Shown piece by piece: positions 24,067 through 36,600 of a stretch of 64,000 nucleotides of DNA. A program made the translations under genes and the position numbers. The stretch is taken from positions 23,782,058 to 23,846,057 of the forward strand of contig CM049310.1 in the NCBI GenBank assembly GCA_026874595.1, written 5' to 3'. Position 1 is the first letter of the stretch. Each line of letters opens with the position of its first letter. Below the pieces are notes generated by a model that made no database searches, was not told where the DNA came from, and was given only the letters and a program-made list of their open reading frames with translations. The stretch comes from Sipunculus nudus (taxonomy: Eukaryota; Annelida; Sipuncula; Golfingiida; Sipunculidae).

Positions 24067-24639
24067 TCACATTTTTTGTGCTGTCTGCTCTGGGTTACAG
24101 GTGTTTTCCTGATCATCAGACAGCGCAGATGCAGTGTCGTCTTGGTTTGAACTATTTGATGGATCACTAGGTGCAGTCACTTTTTGGATGCAGCTTTCAA
24201 CACTCTCTGGAGTTGAAGAACTTGCATCACTAGAATTTGGATCTTCAAGGTCCATGCATGGTCTGTCAGTCACTTCAGGTTTGTTTAATGTGCAGTCCAG
24301 CTGCACATCAGTTAAGTTGCTACACTTGTGGGTCGTGCCTGCCGTAACCTCTGTGGCCACACAGGACCCTGACTGTTCATCATCACAACTATTGGCTCCC
24401 TCTAACTCACAAGCACCAGAATCATGCGACAATCGTCTGACAGGATCACCGCCCACACCGGGGCCTTCCAGACCTCCCTGTGGTGGGGACCTGCCTGGGA
24501 AGGCAGGGGGCTGCGCATCCTGTTGGACCTCAGGGGTACTTGGGATACTCTCTGTGATCAGGCTCTCAACGACTGAAGGTGCAGTGTTGCTGGATCTGTC
24601 TATGTTGATTTGAGGGGGAGGCAGATTCTCATAATACAC
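24067..24639 (-). CDS. Bfr1-like gene, exon 12 (terminal; residues 392-581)
   Basis: Acceptor TTTTCAG precedes GTG TAT TAT at 24639, and the frame runs to TGA at 24067-24069. It encodes YYENLPPPQINID and then a low-complexity acidic tail rich in Ser, Asp, Pro, Gln and Thr with an unusual number of Cys, and a PP/GG stretch (PPAFPGRSPPQGGLEGPG). It is predicted disordered and likely the fastest-evolving part. A 159-codon plus-strand ORF here is its shadow. Confidence 0.8.
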   Translation of the reverse strand: MYYENLPPPQINIDRSSNTAPSVVESLITESIPSTPEVQQDAQPPAFPGRSPPQGGLEGPGVGGDPVRRLSHDSGACELEGANSCDDEQSGSCVATEVTAGTTHKCSNLTDVQLDCTLNKPEVTDRPCMDLEDPNSSDASSSTPESVESCIQKVTAPSDPSNSSNQDDTASALSDDQENTCNPEQTAQKM

Positions 24640-27600
24640 CTGAAAATGTAAAAAGGAATGTATAATATATAAGATTTAATAAAAAAGTAATATAATATAT
24701 CATTTCATGATAAAGAGATTTCCTGCAAAAAATCTTCACATGGACTACATAAAAATAAATGGCTGATGGGAATCATACTAAGCAGACTCAAATGTTTACA
24801 TGTGACTTTTAAATAAGATGTGCCAGTTACCACAAGTCAGTTGAAGGCACCTTGCAATTCTTACACTTATAAACTAGAATACGGGTAGTCGACAAGCGAC
24901 TACTTGTATCCGCCTAAATCAGAGTGGAACGGGTGAAGTGTTGCATATTAGCATGGATGTCTGCAGCCAAATTGTGTATGTAGGTTGCGCTACCTACCAA
25001 AAAATCCAGAAAGCCGTCCAAGTTGTATACATATGCAAAATTTAAGGCAGATAAGTCAAACCACTACATGTATATGAGTGATTTTTGACCTTGGCAGACA
25101 AACAGATGGACGCTGTGCAAAAAAGGATTGCAGGTGGCGCCACCAGTTTAACGTATGATAGAGAGCTATGTAAGAACTATACACATGCAAAACTTTGGCC
25201 CAATTGGTCAAACGGTTCCCAAGATATGAGCTTGGATATCTGCTGCATAAACTAGAATGCAGGTGGCGCCACCTGTCATAAAATCAAGAGAGCAGTGGGG
25301 GATGTATAAACTTGCAAAATTTTAGGCAGATATGTCAAACCACTGCCGAGATATGAGTGATTTTATCCCGTGGCAGACAAACAGACGGGAGCTGTGCAAA
25401 CATGGCTGCAGGTGGCACCACCAGTTTTGCGTATGATAAAGAGCTATGTGAGAACTATACACATGCAAAATTTTGGCCCAATCGGTCAAACGTTTCCCTA
25501 GATATGAGCTTGGATGTCTGCAGCGTAAACTTGATTGTAGGTGGCGCCACCTGTCATAAAATCAGAAGAGCTATCCAGGATGTATAAGCATGCCGAATTT
25601 CAGGTGAATTAGTCAAACCACTGCAGAGATATGAGTGATTTTAACCCAAGGCAGACGAACAGATGGACACTGTGCAAACATGGTTGCAGGTGGCGCCACC
25701 ATTTTTGTGTATGTTATAAAGCTCTCCAAGGGCTACATTTGTGCAAAAAAATTTTCCTGATCGGTCAAATGGTTCCTGAGATATGAGCTTGGATGTCTGC
25801 AGCGTAAACGTGATTGTAGGTGGCGCCACCTGTCATAAAATCAGAAAAGCTATATAGGATGTGTACGCATGTCGAATTTCAGGTGAATTAGTCAAGTCAC
25901 TGCAGAGATATGAGTGATTTTAACCCAAGGCAGACAAACAGATGGACACTGTGCAAACATGGTTGCAGGTAGCGCCACCATTTTTGGTGTATGTTATAAA
26001 GCTCTCCAAGGGCTACATTTGTGCAAAAGAATTTTCCTGATCGGTCAAATGGTTCCCCGAGATATGAGCTTGGATGTCTGCAGCGTAAACGTGAATGTAG
26101 GTGGGGCCACCTGTCATAAAATCAGAAAAGCTATCCAGGATGTATACGCATGCCGAATTTCAGGTGAATTAGTCAAGTCACTGCAGAGATATGAGTGATT
26201 TTAACCCAAGGCAGACAAACAGATGGACACTGTGCAAACATGGTTGCAGGTGGCGCCACCATTTTTGGTGTATGTTATAAAGCTCTCCAAGGGCTACATT
26301 TGTGCAAAAGAATTTTCCTGATCGGTCAAATGGTTCCCGAGATATGAGCTTGGATGTCTGAAGCGTAAACGTGAATGTAGGTGGCGCCACCTGTCATAAA
26401 ATCAGAAAAGCTATCCAGGATGTTTACGCATGCCGAATTTCAGGTGAATTAGTCAAGTCACTGCAGAGATATGAGTGATTTTAACCCAAGGCAGACGAAC
26501 AGATGGACACTGTGCAAACATGGTTGCAGGTGGCGCCACCATTTTTGGTGTATGTTATAAAGCTCTCCGAGGGCTACATTTGTGCAAAAAATTTTCCTGA
26601 TCGGTCAAATGGTTCCCCGAGATATGAGCTTGGATGTCTGCAGCGTAAACGTGAATGTAGGTGGGGCCACCTGTCATAAAATCAGAAAAGCTATCCAGGA
26701 TGTATACGCATGCCGAATTTCAGGTGAATTAGTCAAGTCACTGCAGAGATATGAGTGATTTTAACCCAAGGCAGACAAACAGATGGACACTCTGCAAACA
26801 TGGTTGCAGGTGGCGCCACCATTTTTGGTGTATGTTATAAAGCTCTCCAAGGGCTACATTTGTGCAAAAGAATTTTCCTGATCGGTCAAACTGTTCCCGA
26901 GATATGAGCTTGGATGTCTGAAGCGTAAACGTGAATGTAGGTGGCGCCGCCTGTCATAAAATCAGAAAAGCTATCCAGGATGTTTACGCATGCCGAATTT
27001 CAGGTGAATTAGTCAAGTCACTGCAGAGATATGAGTGATTTTAACCCAAGGCAGACGAACAGATGGACACTGTGCAAACATGGTTGCAGGTGGCGCCACC
27101 ATTTTTGGTGTATGTTATAAAGCTCTCCGAGGGCTACATTTGTGCAAAAAAATTTTCCTGATCGGTCAAACGGTTCCCGAGATATGTGGGTTTATGTGTG
27201 GAAACAGACGCACAAACGGACGCAGAGCACAGAGGAAAGGTCAGAGGTCAAAACAAAATTGGGGCGCAGCAGTTCACATGTGACCCGAACATAATCCCGG
27301 GTTTCGGAAAACTCCGTCCAGCAGTTACGGAGGAGTTCTCCGGACACCTACGTGGCGGCGGCGGCGGCGTGCAGCTGAAAACATAGTTTCCGCAAAACTC
27401 TGTTTTGGCGGATACAATAATACTTCCTAGCAGTGATGTTCATGGTTTTGCCAAATACTTTTACCAAATGACTGTTGATTTTACTTGACAAAATTCATCT
27501 GGTGAAAAACAAAAAGAAAAGCACAATGATGCAACTTGCACAATATTTCACTGCTGAAACAGCTCTCCTATACAATATATCTAATATAAAATGATCACTC

Positions 27601-30600
27601 GGGTCTTGGCAAAAGTTACAGATGAATATTCAAAATACAGTAAATATACTTAAGCATGTTTGCACTGACAGAAATTTCAATCTGACCCTACTGAATTAGC
27701 CTTGTGGTTCATCAACTGTGAAAACCAAAATATCATACCTTTTTGGCATGAAGACTATCCATAGCAGCAGGCAGTTCAGACATGTTGGACGGGGCAGAGA
27801 GATTCAAGGAGCTGAACTGTGTCAAAATCTCTGGTGTGTGTGCAAATGGCCGGTGCTAAAAAACATGAAAAATCATTAAATATTCAGTGAGCAACAATTA
27901 AGGTTTGTTTTATTTCTATTTAGATACACTAGATTTATAGGTGACCATTAAAGTTACTTAGGAGTTATTTTCTCTTTAAAATTTTATACATAAAGTTTTT
28001 TTACATTAAGTAATTTCACATTATTGTGAGAGTAAGCATGCTACACCTACCAGTAGTCAAGTGAGCTACAACAGAGGAAAAACGCATAGAGCTGTTTATA
28101 TGTATTATTAATTAAGAAATAAACCATTTTGGCCTATGAATGTTCCTGGACAACTTTCATATCTAATAAACAATCTTGCACCATCTTACAGTATCATGTA
28201 ATAAAGGAATTTATCAGCCACTGACTTTCTATAAGCACAATGTGCTTAGACCATAGTATGTTACATCTTGTGCCACATTTATATGAAAGAGTCTGCATAC
28301 AGTCAGCTTTGCCAAATTAAATACTCTGTCACAAAAAACTTCACTTTTCACATGAAGACATGACTTTACAAATGCTAAAATAATCATAACAACAGGTAAG
28401 TCAATTTGCCTACCAAGAGAGAACGCCGTTTTGTACGACTGTTTCTTTTTCCACCTTTCCGTACAATGCCACTGAATAAGTCTTCTTCCTTCTTTTTGAG
28501 GACGTACAGACCTGGCTCCTCCAACTCCTTCGGAGAACCTACAAACAAGAGTGAGCAGATTTCAATAATATTCAAGAAATCATACATTAAATATATTAAG
28601 GTCAAAAGGGGCCATGAGATGGAAGGTGAACCTGCCAAATTTACAGAAAACAGCAGTGGATCACTGAGGTCTTTTTCAACAGCCTATGGGCTGAGAAACA
28701 TGAACACAACTAGTAAGTATTAAATATTCAGGTAAGTCAGTTGTAGTCACACACTGTGCTCTTTAAAGATTGCCTTTCCTACATTTATGAACTGTGTTTG
28801 TAAAGCATAGCTTTGTCTGGCTTGGCTTAAGGGTTAAGCAATGATGACTTCTTGGCTAGTATGTAACATGCTCTATGATAGGCTGATTGATCAGTTGATC
28901 CAGCGTGTTAGACTCAGAAATATTTTTTAATTCTGCCTAGAAGGCATTATGTTTTCCCCTTAGCTTGTTGATCTGTTTGCCTGTGAGCAACTTTATGCGA
29001 AAAATTATACTGAATTTTGATGAAATTTTCAGGAGGATTAGGGTAAAATCCATGAAACAATGCATTAAATCTGGGAGTAACCTATATTACTATATTACAT
29101 TTTAATTGAAAAAGCCATATACCATGGTTACAAATGGCTATACATGTATACCAACACTGACATAAGCTAGTTCCAGCAATACAAGCCATACCAACTATAC
29201 CAGTGCTTCATCTGTGATTCTGCTAGATTCTAATTTTTCGGTACACTTACCCTGACCCTGAGAGTGAGCATTGCTGTCTGGGGATTGTTCTTGTCCATCT
29301 TGGGTGGTGTATCTCTGTAGGTATGTAATCAAGGCAGCACACAGATGTTTCTGTTCTTCATATGGCTCACAGATAGCCTTATATAATGCGCTGCAAAAAT
29401 GTTATTACATCATACACACACCATTAATAATTATGTAAGGAATTATGCTTATTTCAATTAATTTTCACACATGTATGAGTATTTATCTATTTGACATGAA
29501 CAAAATTTCCTGTACTTATGGTTGACTGGATTGTTCTTAATTTCCAGAATATAGCTGTTTGCTTTGTAAATAAAAATTAATCTGACATGCATACATCACA
29601 GCTATTACTTAAAAAGTTATCATGCATGCAAAACTTTTAACATAAGATTATCAGTGATCATATCAAATAAAATTTCAAACAAAACAAAAAAAAGAAACAC
29701 ACATTACAAAATTAATGACTGACCATTCCTGCTGATATGCTTCAATCTCTGCTTGTCTTTCCTCTTCACGCCTACGCTGCCTCTCTTCCCTTTGTTTTCG
29801 TTGCATCTGACCACGAACTTCATTAAATTCTTTTTCTTGCTGCCGGTAATCAGCCACCATTTTCCTCTTCTGATCATACAGATCATCAATCTCTGTGGAA
29901 GAAACACTAAACATCAATAAAGTTCTTGCAGGCTTAAAAGTATTTTCACGGTCACAATTTGTTATAATTTAAATCAGCATGTCAGTACTCTGGCCTGGTT
30001 CTTAACTGATGTACAAAGAGAGAATACAATAGCAAGTATACAGCTGTTTTTATTTTTTGAATCCCAACTCATGGATACCTGTGAGATTTACCAGAATACT
30101 ATGAAACACATGGGGATGATTACATGAATTATCCTTTGTCCATTCTGACAGGAGAAAATTTTTTAAGGCATGAGATTCATTGGTGGACAAGTCTTGTAAA
30201 TATATGCAGGTTGTAAAACTCCAGGAAATGAACATGCAGAAGTAATGAAATAAGAAGCCCTCACCACTTTCATTCTTGAAAGATATACTCCAACCAGGAA
30301 TAGAGATAAGGGTACAAAAAACTGAATCTATGCAAAGTAGAAATTATCTCATGCAAAATGTATCCAAAATTTGTAAACACATCAGGTTCTCTTACTCTGA
30401 TCTGCACGACGTCATGACACAGCAATCAGGTTCTCCCAGTCTGACCGGCAGGAGGTCATGATTCACAACAACCAAGCTCTTTAACTCTCATCAGCAGGAG
30501 GCCATGATACACAACAATTTGGCTCTCTCTGATCAGCAGGAGGCCATGATACACAATAATTGGCTCTCTCTGATCAGCAAGAGGCCATGAATACAACAAC

Positions 30601-33600
30601 TTTGCTTTCACTCTGATTAGAAGGCTAGGATACACAACAATTTTGCTCTTTCACTATGATCAGAAGGCCATGATACACAACATTCAGGCTCTTTCACTCT
30701 TATCAGCAGGAGGCCATGATACACAATAACCAGGCTCTTTCCTTCTGATCAGCAGGAGGCAATGATACACAACAATCAGGCTGTCTCCACTGATCAACAA
30801 GTGGCTGTGATACAAAACAATCAGGCTCTCTCACTCTGATCAGCAGGAGGCCATGATACACAACAATCAGGCTGTCTCCACTGATCAACAAGTGGCTGTG
30901 ATACAAAACAATCAGGCTCTCACACTCTAATCAGCAGGAGGCCATGATACACAACAACCAGGCTCTTTCCTTCTGATCAGCAGGAGGCCATGATACACAA
31001 CAATCAGGCTGTCTCCACTGATCAACAAGTGGCTGTGATACAAAACAATCAGGCTCTCTCACTCTGATCAGCAGGAGGCCATGATACACAACAACCAGGC
31101 TCTTTCCTTCTGATCAGCAGGAGGCCATGATACACAACAATCAGGCTGTCTCCACTGATCAACAAGTGGCTGTGATACAAAACAATCAGGCTCTCTCACT
31201 CTGATCAGCAGGAGGCCATGATACACAACAATCAGGCTGTCTCCACTGATCAATAAGTGGCTGTGATACAAAACAATCAGGCTCTCTCACTCTGATCAGC
31301 AGGAGGCCATGATACACAACAACCAGGCTTTTTCCTTTGATCAGTAGGAGGCCATGATACACAACAATCAGGCTGTCTCCACTGATCAACAAGTGGCTGT
31401 GATACAAAACAATCAGGCTCTCTCACTCTAATCAGCAGGAGGCCATGATACACAACAACCAGGCTTTTTCCTTCTGATCAGTAGGAGGCCATGATACACA
31501 ACAATCAGGCCGTCTCCACTGATCAATAAGTGGCTGTGATACAAAACAATCAGGCTCTTTCACTCTGATCAGCAGGAGGCCATGATACACAACAATCAGA
31601 CTCTCACTCTGGTCAGCAGGAGGCCATGATACACAACAATCAGGCTCTTTCCTTCTGTGATCAGCAGGAGGCCATGATACACAACAATCAGACTCTCACT
31701 CTGGTCAGCAGGAGGCCATGATACACAACAATCAGGCTCTTTCCTTCTGATCAGCAGGAGGCCATGATACACAACAATTAGACTCTCACTCTGGTCAGCA
31801 GGAGGCCATGATACACAACAATCAGGCTCTTTCCTTTTGATCAGCAAGAGGCCATGATGCACAACAATCATTCTCTCTCCACTGATCAACAAGTGGCTGT
31901 GATACAAAACAATCAGACTCTTTCACTCTGATCAGGAGGCCATGATACACAACAACCTGGCTCTTTTACTGTGATCAGCAGGAGGCCATGATACACAACA
32001 ATCAGGCTCTTTCCTTCTGATCAGCATGAGGCCATGATACACAACAATCAGGCTGTCTCCACTGATAAACAAATGGCTGTGATACAAAACAATCAGACTC
32101 TCTCACTCTGATCAGGCCATGATACACAACAACCAGGCTCTCTCACTCTGATCAGCAGAAGGCCATGATACACAACAACCAGGCTCTTTCCTTCTGATCA
32201 GCAGGAGGCCATGATACACAACAATCAGGCTCTCTCACTCTGATCAGCAGGAGGCCATGATACACATCAACCAGGCTCTCTCACTCTGATCAGCAGGAGG
32301 CCATGATACACAACAATCAGGCTCTCTCACTCTGATCAGCAGGAGGCCATGATACACAACAACCAGGCTCTTTCCTTCTGATCAGCAGGAGGCCAATAAA
32401 CACAACAATCAGGCTCTCTCCACTGATCAACAAGTGGCTGTGATACAAAACAATCAGACTCTCTCACTCTGATCAGGAGGCCATGATACACAACAACCAG
32501 GCTCTCTCACTCTGATCAGCAGGAGGCCATGATACACAACAATCAGGCTCTCTCACTCTGATCAGCAGGAGACCATGATACACAACAATCAGGCTCTCTC
32601 CACTGATCAACAAGTGGCTGTGATACAAAACAATCAGGCTCTCTTACTCTGATCAGCAGGAGGCCATGATACACAACAATCAGGCTCAATCACTCTGATC
32701 AGGAGGCCATGATACACAACAATCAGGCTCAATCACTCTGATCAGGAGGCCATGATACACAACAATCAGGCTCTTTCACTCTGATCAGGAGGCCATGATA
32801 CACAACAATCAGGCTCTCTCACTCTGATCAGCAGGAGGCCATGATACACAACAATCAGGCTCAATCACTCTGATCAGGAGGCCATGATACACAACAATCA
32901 GGCTCACTCACTTTGATCAGGTGGCCATGATACACAACAATCAGGCTCACTCACTCTGATCAGCAGGAGGCCATGATACACAACAATCAGGCTCAATCAC
33001 TGTTCAGGAGGCCATGATACATAACAATCAGGCTCACTCACTCTGATCAGCAGGAGGCCATGATACACAACAATCAGGCTCAATCACTCTGATCAGGAGG
33101 CCATGATACACAACAATCAGGCTGTCTCCACTGATCAACAAGTGGCTGTGATACACAACAATCAGGCTCTCTCACTCTGATCAGCAGGAGGCCATGATAC
33201 ACAACAATCAGGCTCACTCACTCTGATCAGGAGGCCATGATACACAACAATCAGGCTCACTCACTCTGATCAGCAGGAGGCCATGATACACAACAATCAG
33301 GCTTTCTTACTCTGATCAGCAGGAGGCCATGATACACAACAATCAGGCTCAATCACTCTGATCAGGAGGCCATGATACATAACAATCAGGCTCACTCACT
33401 CTGATCAGCAGGAGGCCATGATACACAACAATCAGGCTCAATCACTCTGATCAGGAGGCCATGATACACAACAATTAGGCTCAATCACTCTGATCAGGAG
33501 GCAATGATACACAACAATCAGGCTCTCTCACTCTGATCAGCAGGAGGCCATGATACACAACAAACAGGCTCACCCACTCTGATCAGGAGGCCATGATACA

Positions 33601-36600
33601 CAACAATCAGCCTCATTCACTCTGATCAGCAGGAGGCCATGATACACAACAATCAGGCTCTCTTACTCTGATCAGCAGGCGGCCATGATACACAACAATC
33701 AGGCTCAATCACTCTGATCAGGAGGCCATGATACATAACAATCAGGCTCACTCACTCTGATCAGCAGGAGGCCATGATACACAACAATCAGGCTCAATCA
33801 CTCTGATCAGGAGGCCATGATACACAACAATGAGGCTCTTTCACATGATCAGGAGGCCATGATACACAACAATCAGGCTCTTTCACTCTGATCAGGAGGC
33901 CATGATACACAACAATCAGACTCACTCACTCTGATCAGCAGAAGGCCATGATACACAACAATTTTGCTCTCTCACTTATGTTGGGAAGTGGACATGATAC
34001 ATAAAAATGCTCTCTTACCTTTCTTGAGCTGCTCATTTTGACTTTTTGTGAGGGCAGATTTCTTCCGCAGATCATCTTCCCTATGTTTTAATGTGGTTAC
34101 CAATTTATAGAAATACTGTAAAGAAATCATATGATAAAAAAAACAAGTGATCCATGGGTAATGAATTAGACAGATTATAAAAAGTTTACAATGAATAAAA
34201 ATAAAAAATATATTTGAAAATCATTTTATCCAAATATAATGCAATTAAAATTCAATTCATTCGCCTTTATCGAAGAGTAATAAGCCTTGACATGAAAGCT
34301 AAAGAGTTAATATTTTTTTGCATATTTAGGAGAAGATGAAAAATACCATTTTGGCTTACAGGAAATAGGTCAACTTATGGAACAAAAGCTTCTACTTGTG
34401 ATTTCATAACAGCTGCATAGAAGATGCTTCCCAATTTTGCTGCATAGGTTTTTGTGGTTTTAGAAGGAATATGACACTCAGTATGCTTAAACATACAAAA
34501 TTGTCAACATTTTTTAGTTGTGCAACTTAAAGATTCAAGAAGGCCCCTTTTTGATAGTAATTCAACTCAATTCACATTAGTTAAATTCCCCTTGGTCTTG
34601 GAACAGTCAATAAAGTTTTTGGATATACTCTTTACTGTCTGTTTTTGAATATACTCTTTACTGTCTGTGGGAATTGGATGAGAACATTTGGCTGACAGAG
34701 AAAAGGCATACACAGGCAGTGCACCAAAAGTTCAGTATAGCACACTGACTACAAGGTAAATATGTCAAACTTGATGATGACAGCTGCATTGGTAGAGATA
34801 TCTGTTAACTGATGGTGGAAGTCAACAGTGGATGAGGAATGGTGGATACTGCATCATCCCATAAGATCACTGAAACAGGTGTTACTCTATAGAACTCACA
34901 TCTCTCTCTTCTCTCATTCTCCTCTGCTTCTCTCTCATTCCTTCAATCTCTTTCTTCAATGCTTGGTATTGCCTTCATAAAAAAAAAGATAACCTAACTG
35001 TTGATGCATTAACATTCAATGACAAAAATAAGTGATATACTGGTCCTGATGCCCAGATGTCAGGCATGGCACCAGAGTAGCACATTTGCACAGATAACAC
35101 GAAATATGTTAAATAAAAAAATTCAAGTTCACAATGTGTCCAGTGCATGAACATTAGGTTACAATTAATAACAATTTTTGGCCAGGCTAACTATTCTATG
35201 ATATTCAGCTGATGCAGTCAATAAGGTGTATGGTTTTATCAATATAATTTATATAGAGTATATCTGGCACCGAATATTAATGCATTTTAAAGATAATTCA
35301 TATACAGATTCTGTAAGTTACCAGGTATAGCCAGTAAAAAGTGAAAATTAGAAGGGGTCACCATGCTGATTAATTATATAAATGGTCTCTGGAAAAGGTT
35401 TAAATTAGGTATTTAAATGTTTTAACTATGGAAATAAAAATATAAATGAATGGGAAACCAAAAATTCTCTAAAAATATTAGGAATAAATATTTACAATCA
35501 AATGTTAAAAAACATGTATAGATCGCCAAGGTACTTTTCAGCTATGAATAAATATATGCTGAAAATGGGAATTTAATTATCATCTTACTGTTCTGCCACC
35601 AAGTGTCTGGGCAATATGGTTTCTTTTCCCGACTCATGGGCCTAATAAATACACAGATGGGGATTACAGAATTGATGTCATGCACTATATAGCCATTTTG
35701 AATCAAAACATCATTGGGAGCTGGTGTGATATAGCCTAGGTCCATCCTTCAGATCCTCCTGATTGGCATTAATCCCTCCCTACCAGTAGTCTGCATCCTC
35801 ATGTTCACAAATATACCCCCCCCCCCTCCCCCCCCATATATTTTCATATGGGCTTTTTGTCTTCAACAACATGAGTTGAATGGAATATATACATCAATTA
35901 CTAGGAAGTGGAACAAAATAGACACACATGGAGAGACCTCTAGCGGAGACTCTAGGTACTATCAGCAGGTAGGCTATTAGATGGCTATAAAGTGAAGCTC
36001 AATCATAAATTTATCTAGAAAATTCTGTGTTGGTCAAACGAGAGAATAACACTCATCAGTCAAACACACTCATCAGTCAAACATTATGATAATTGAGAAA
36101 GAAGCCTTTGTATCTGTTGGTTTATATATTTCCTATCAAACCCTGCATTCAGCATCTAAACAAGTGGCCAATGGCTCAAGTAACTCAGTTTACAAGTACT
36201 TATTATAGGCTTATGGGATTTTTTAAGGATTGCAGTGTATCATTTTACTCATTTCATGACCATTAGCCATCTTATTGGAAGAATATTCACATGGCTAACA
36301 ATGTGAATGGAAAATGGACAAGGTATTCAGTACACGTAACAGTACACATCTCCTATCAGCTCAATCCTCAAATTACTTACATAAAATCATGTGGCGTGAC
36401 TACATGTGTTTAATTCAAGAATTGGAAGTCACCAGCTTCATACAGGAACAGTGGGGACCCCTGGTGGTAACCACAGGTACTAGCATGGGGTATCTATTAT
36501 TATATCAATATTACACCTCAGTGCATAAATATGTAAATGCTGGCATAATTGGACATCCTGGAATCTATGTATGCCATACTGGAACTTAGTTAAAACCTAC

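Noticed and set aside
24134-24613. 159-codon plus-strand ORF
   Set aside because: Shadow of terminal exon 12 of the Bfr1-like gene, whose minus frame is supported by an acceptor and by phase.
25357-27386. ORFs with repeated DMSLDVCSVN or APPTFTFTLQTSKLISREPF
   Set aside because: By-products of the 280-bp units of H2 (likewise in H5 and H7).
28406-28723. 105-codon plus-strand ORF
   Set aside because: Opposite strand of exon 10 and flanking intron. No independent support.
30703-31907. Several minus-strand ORFs with repeated VVYHGLLLI-type residues
   Set aside because: Translations of the 46/43-bp minisatellite. Frames shift between units.
30382-34012. CRISPR-like direct repeats
   Set aside because: Units are head-to-tail with no unique spacers, in a eukaryotic intron. 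It is a minisatellite.
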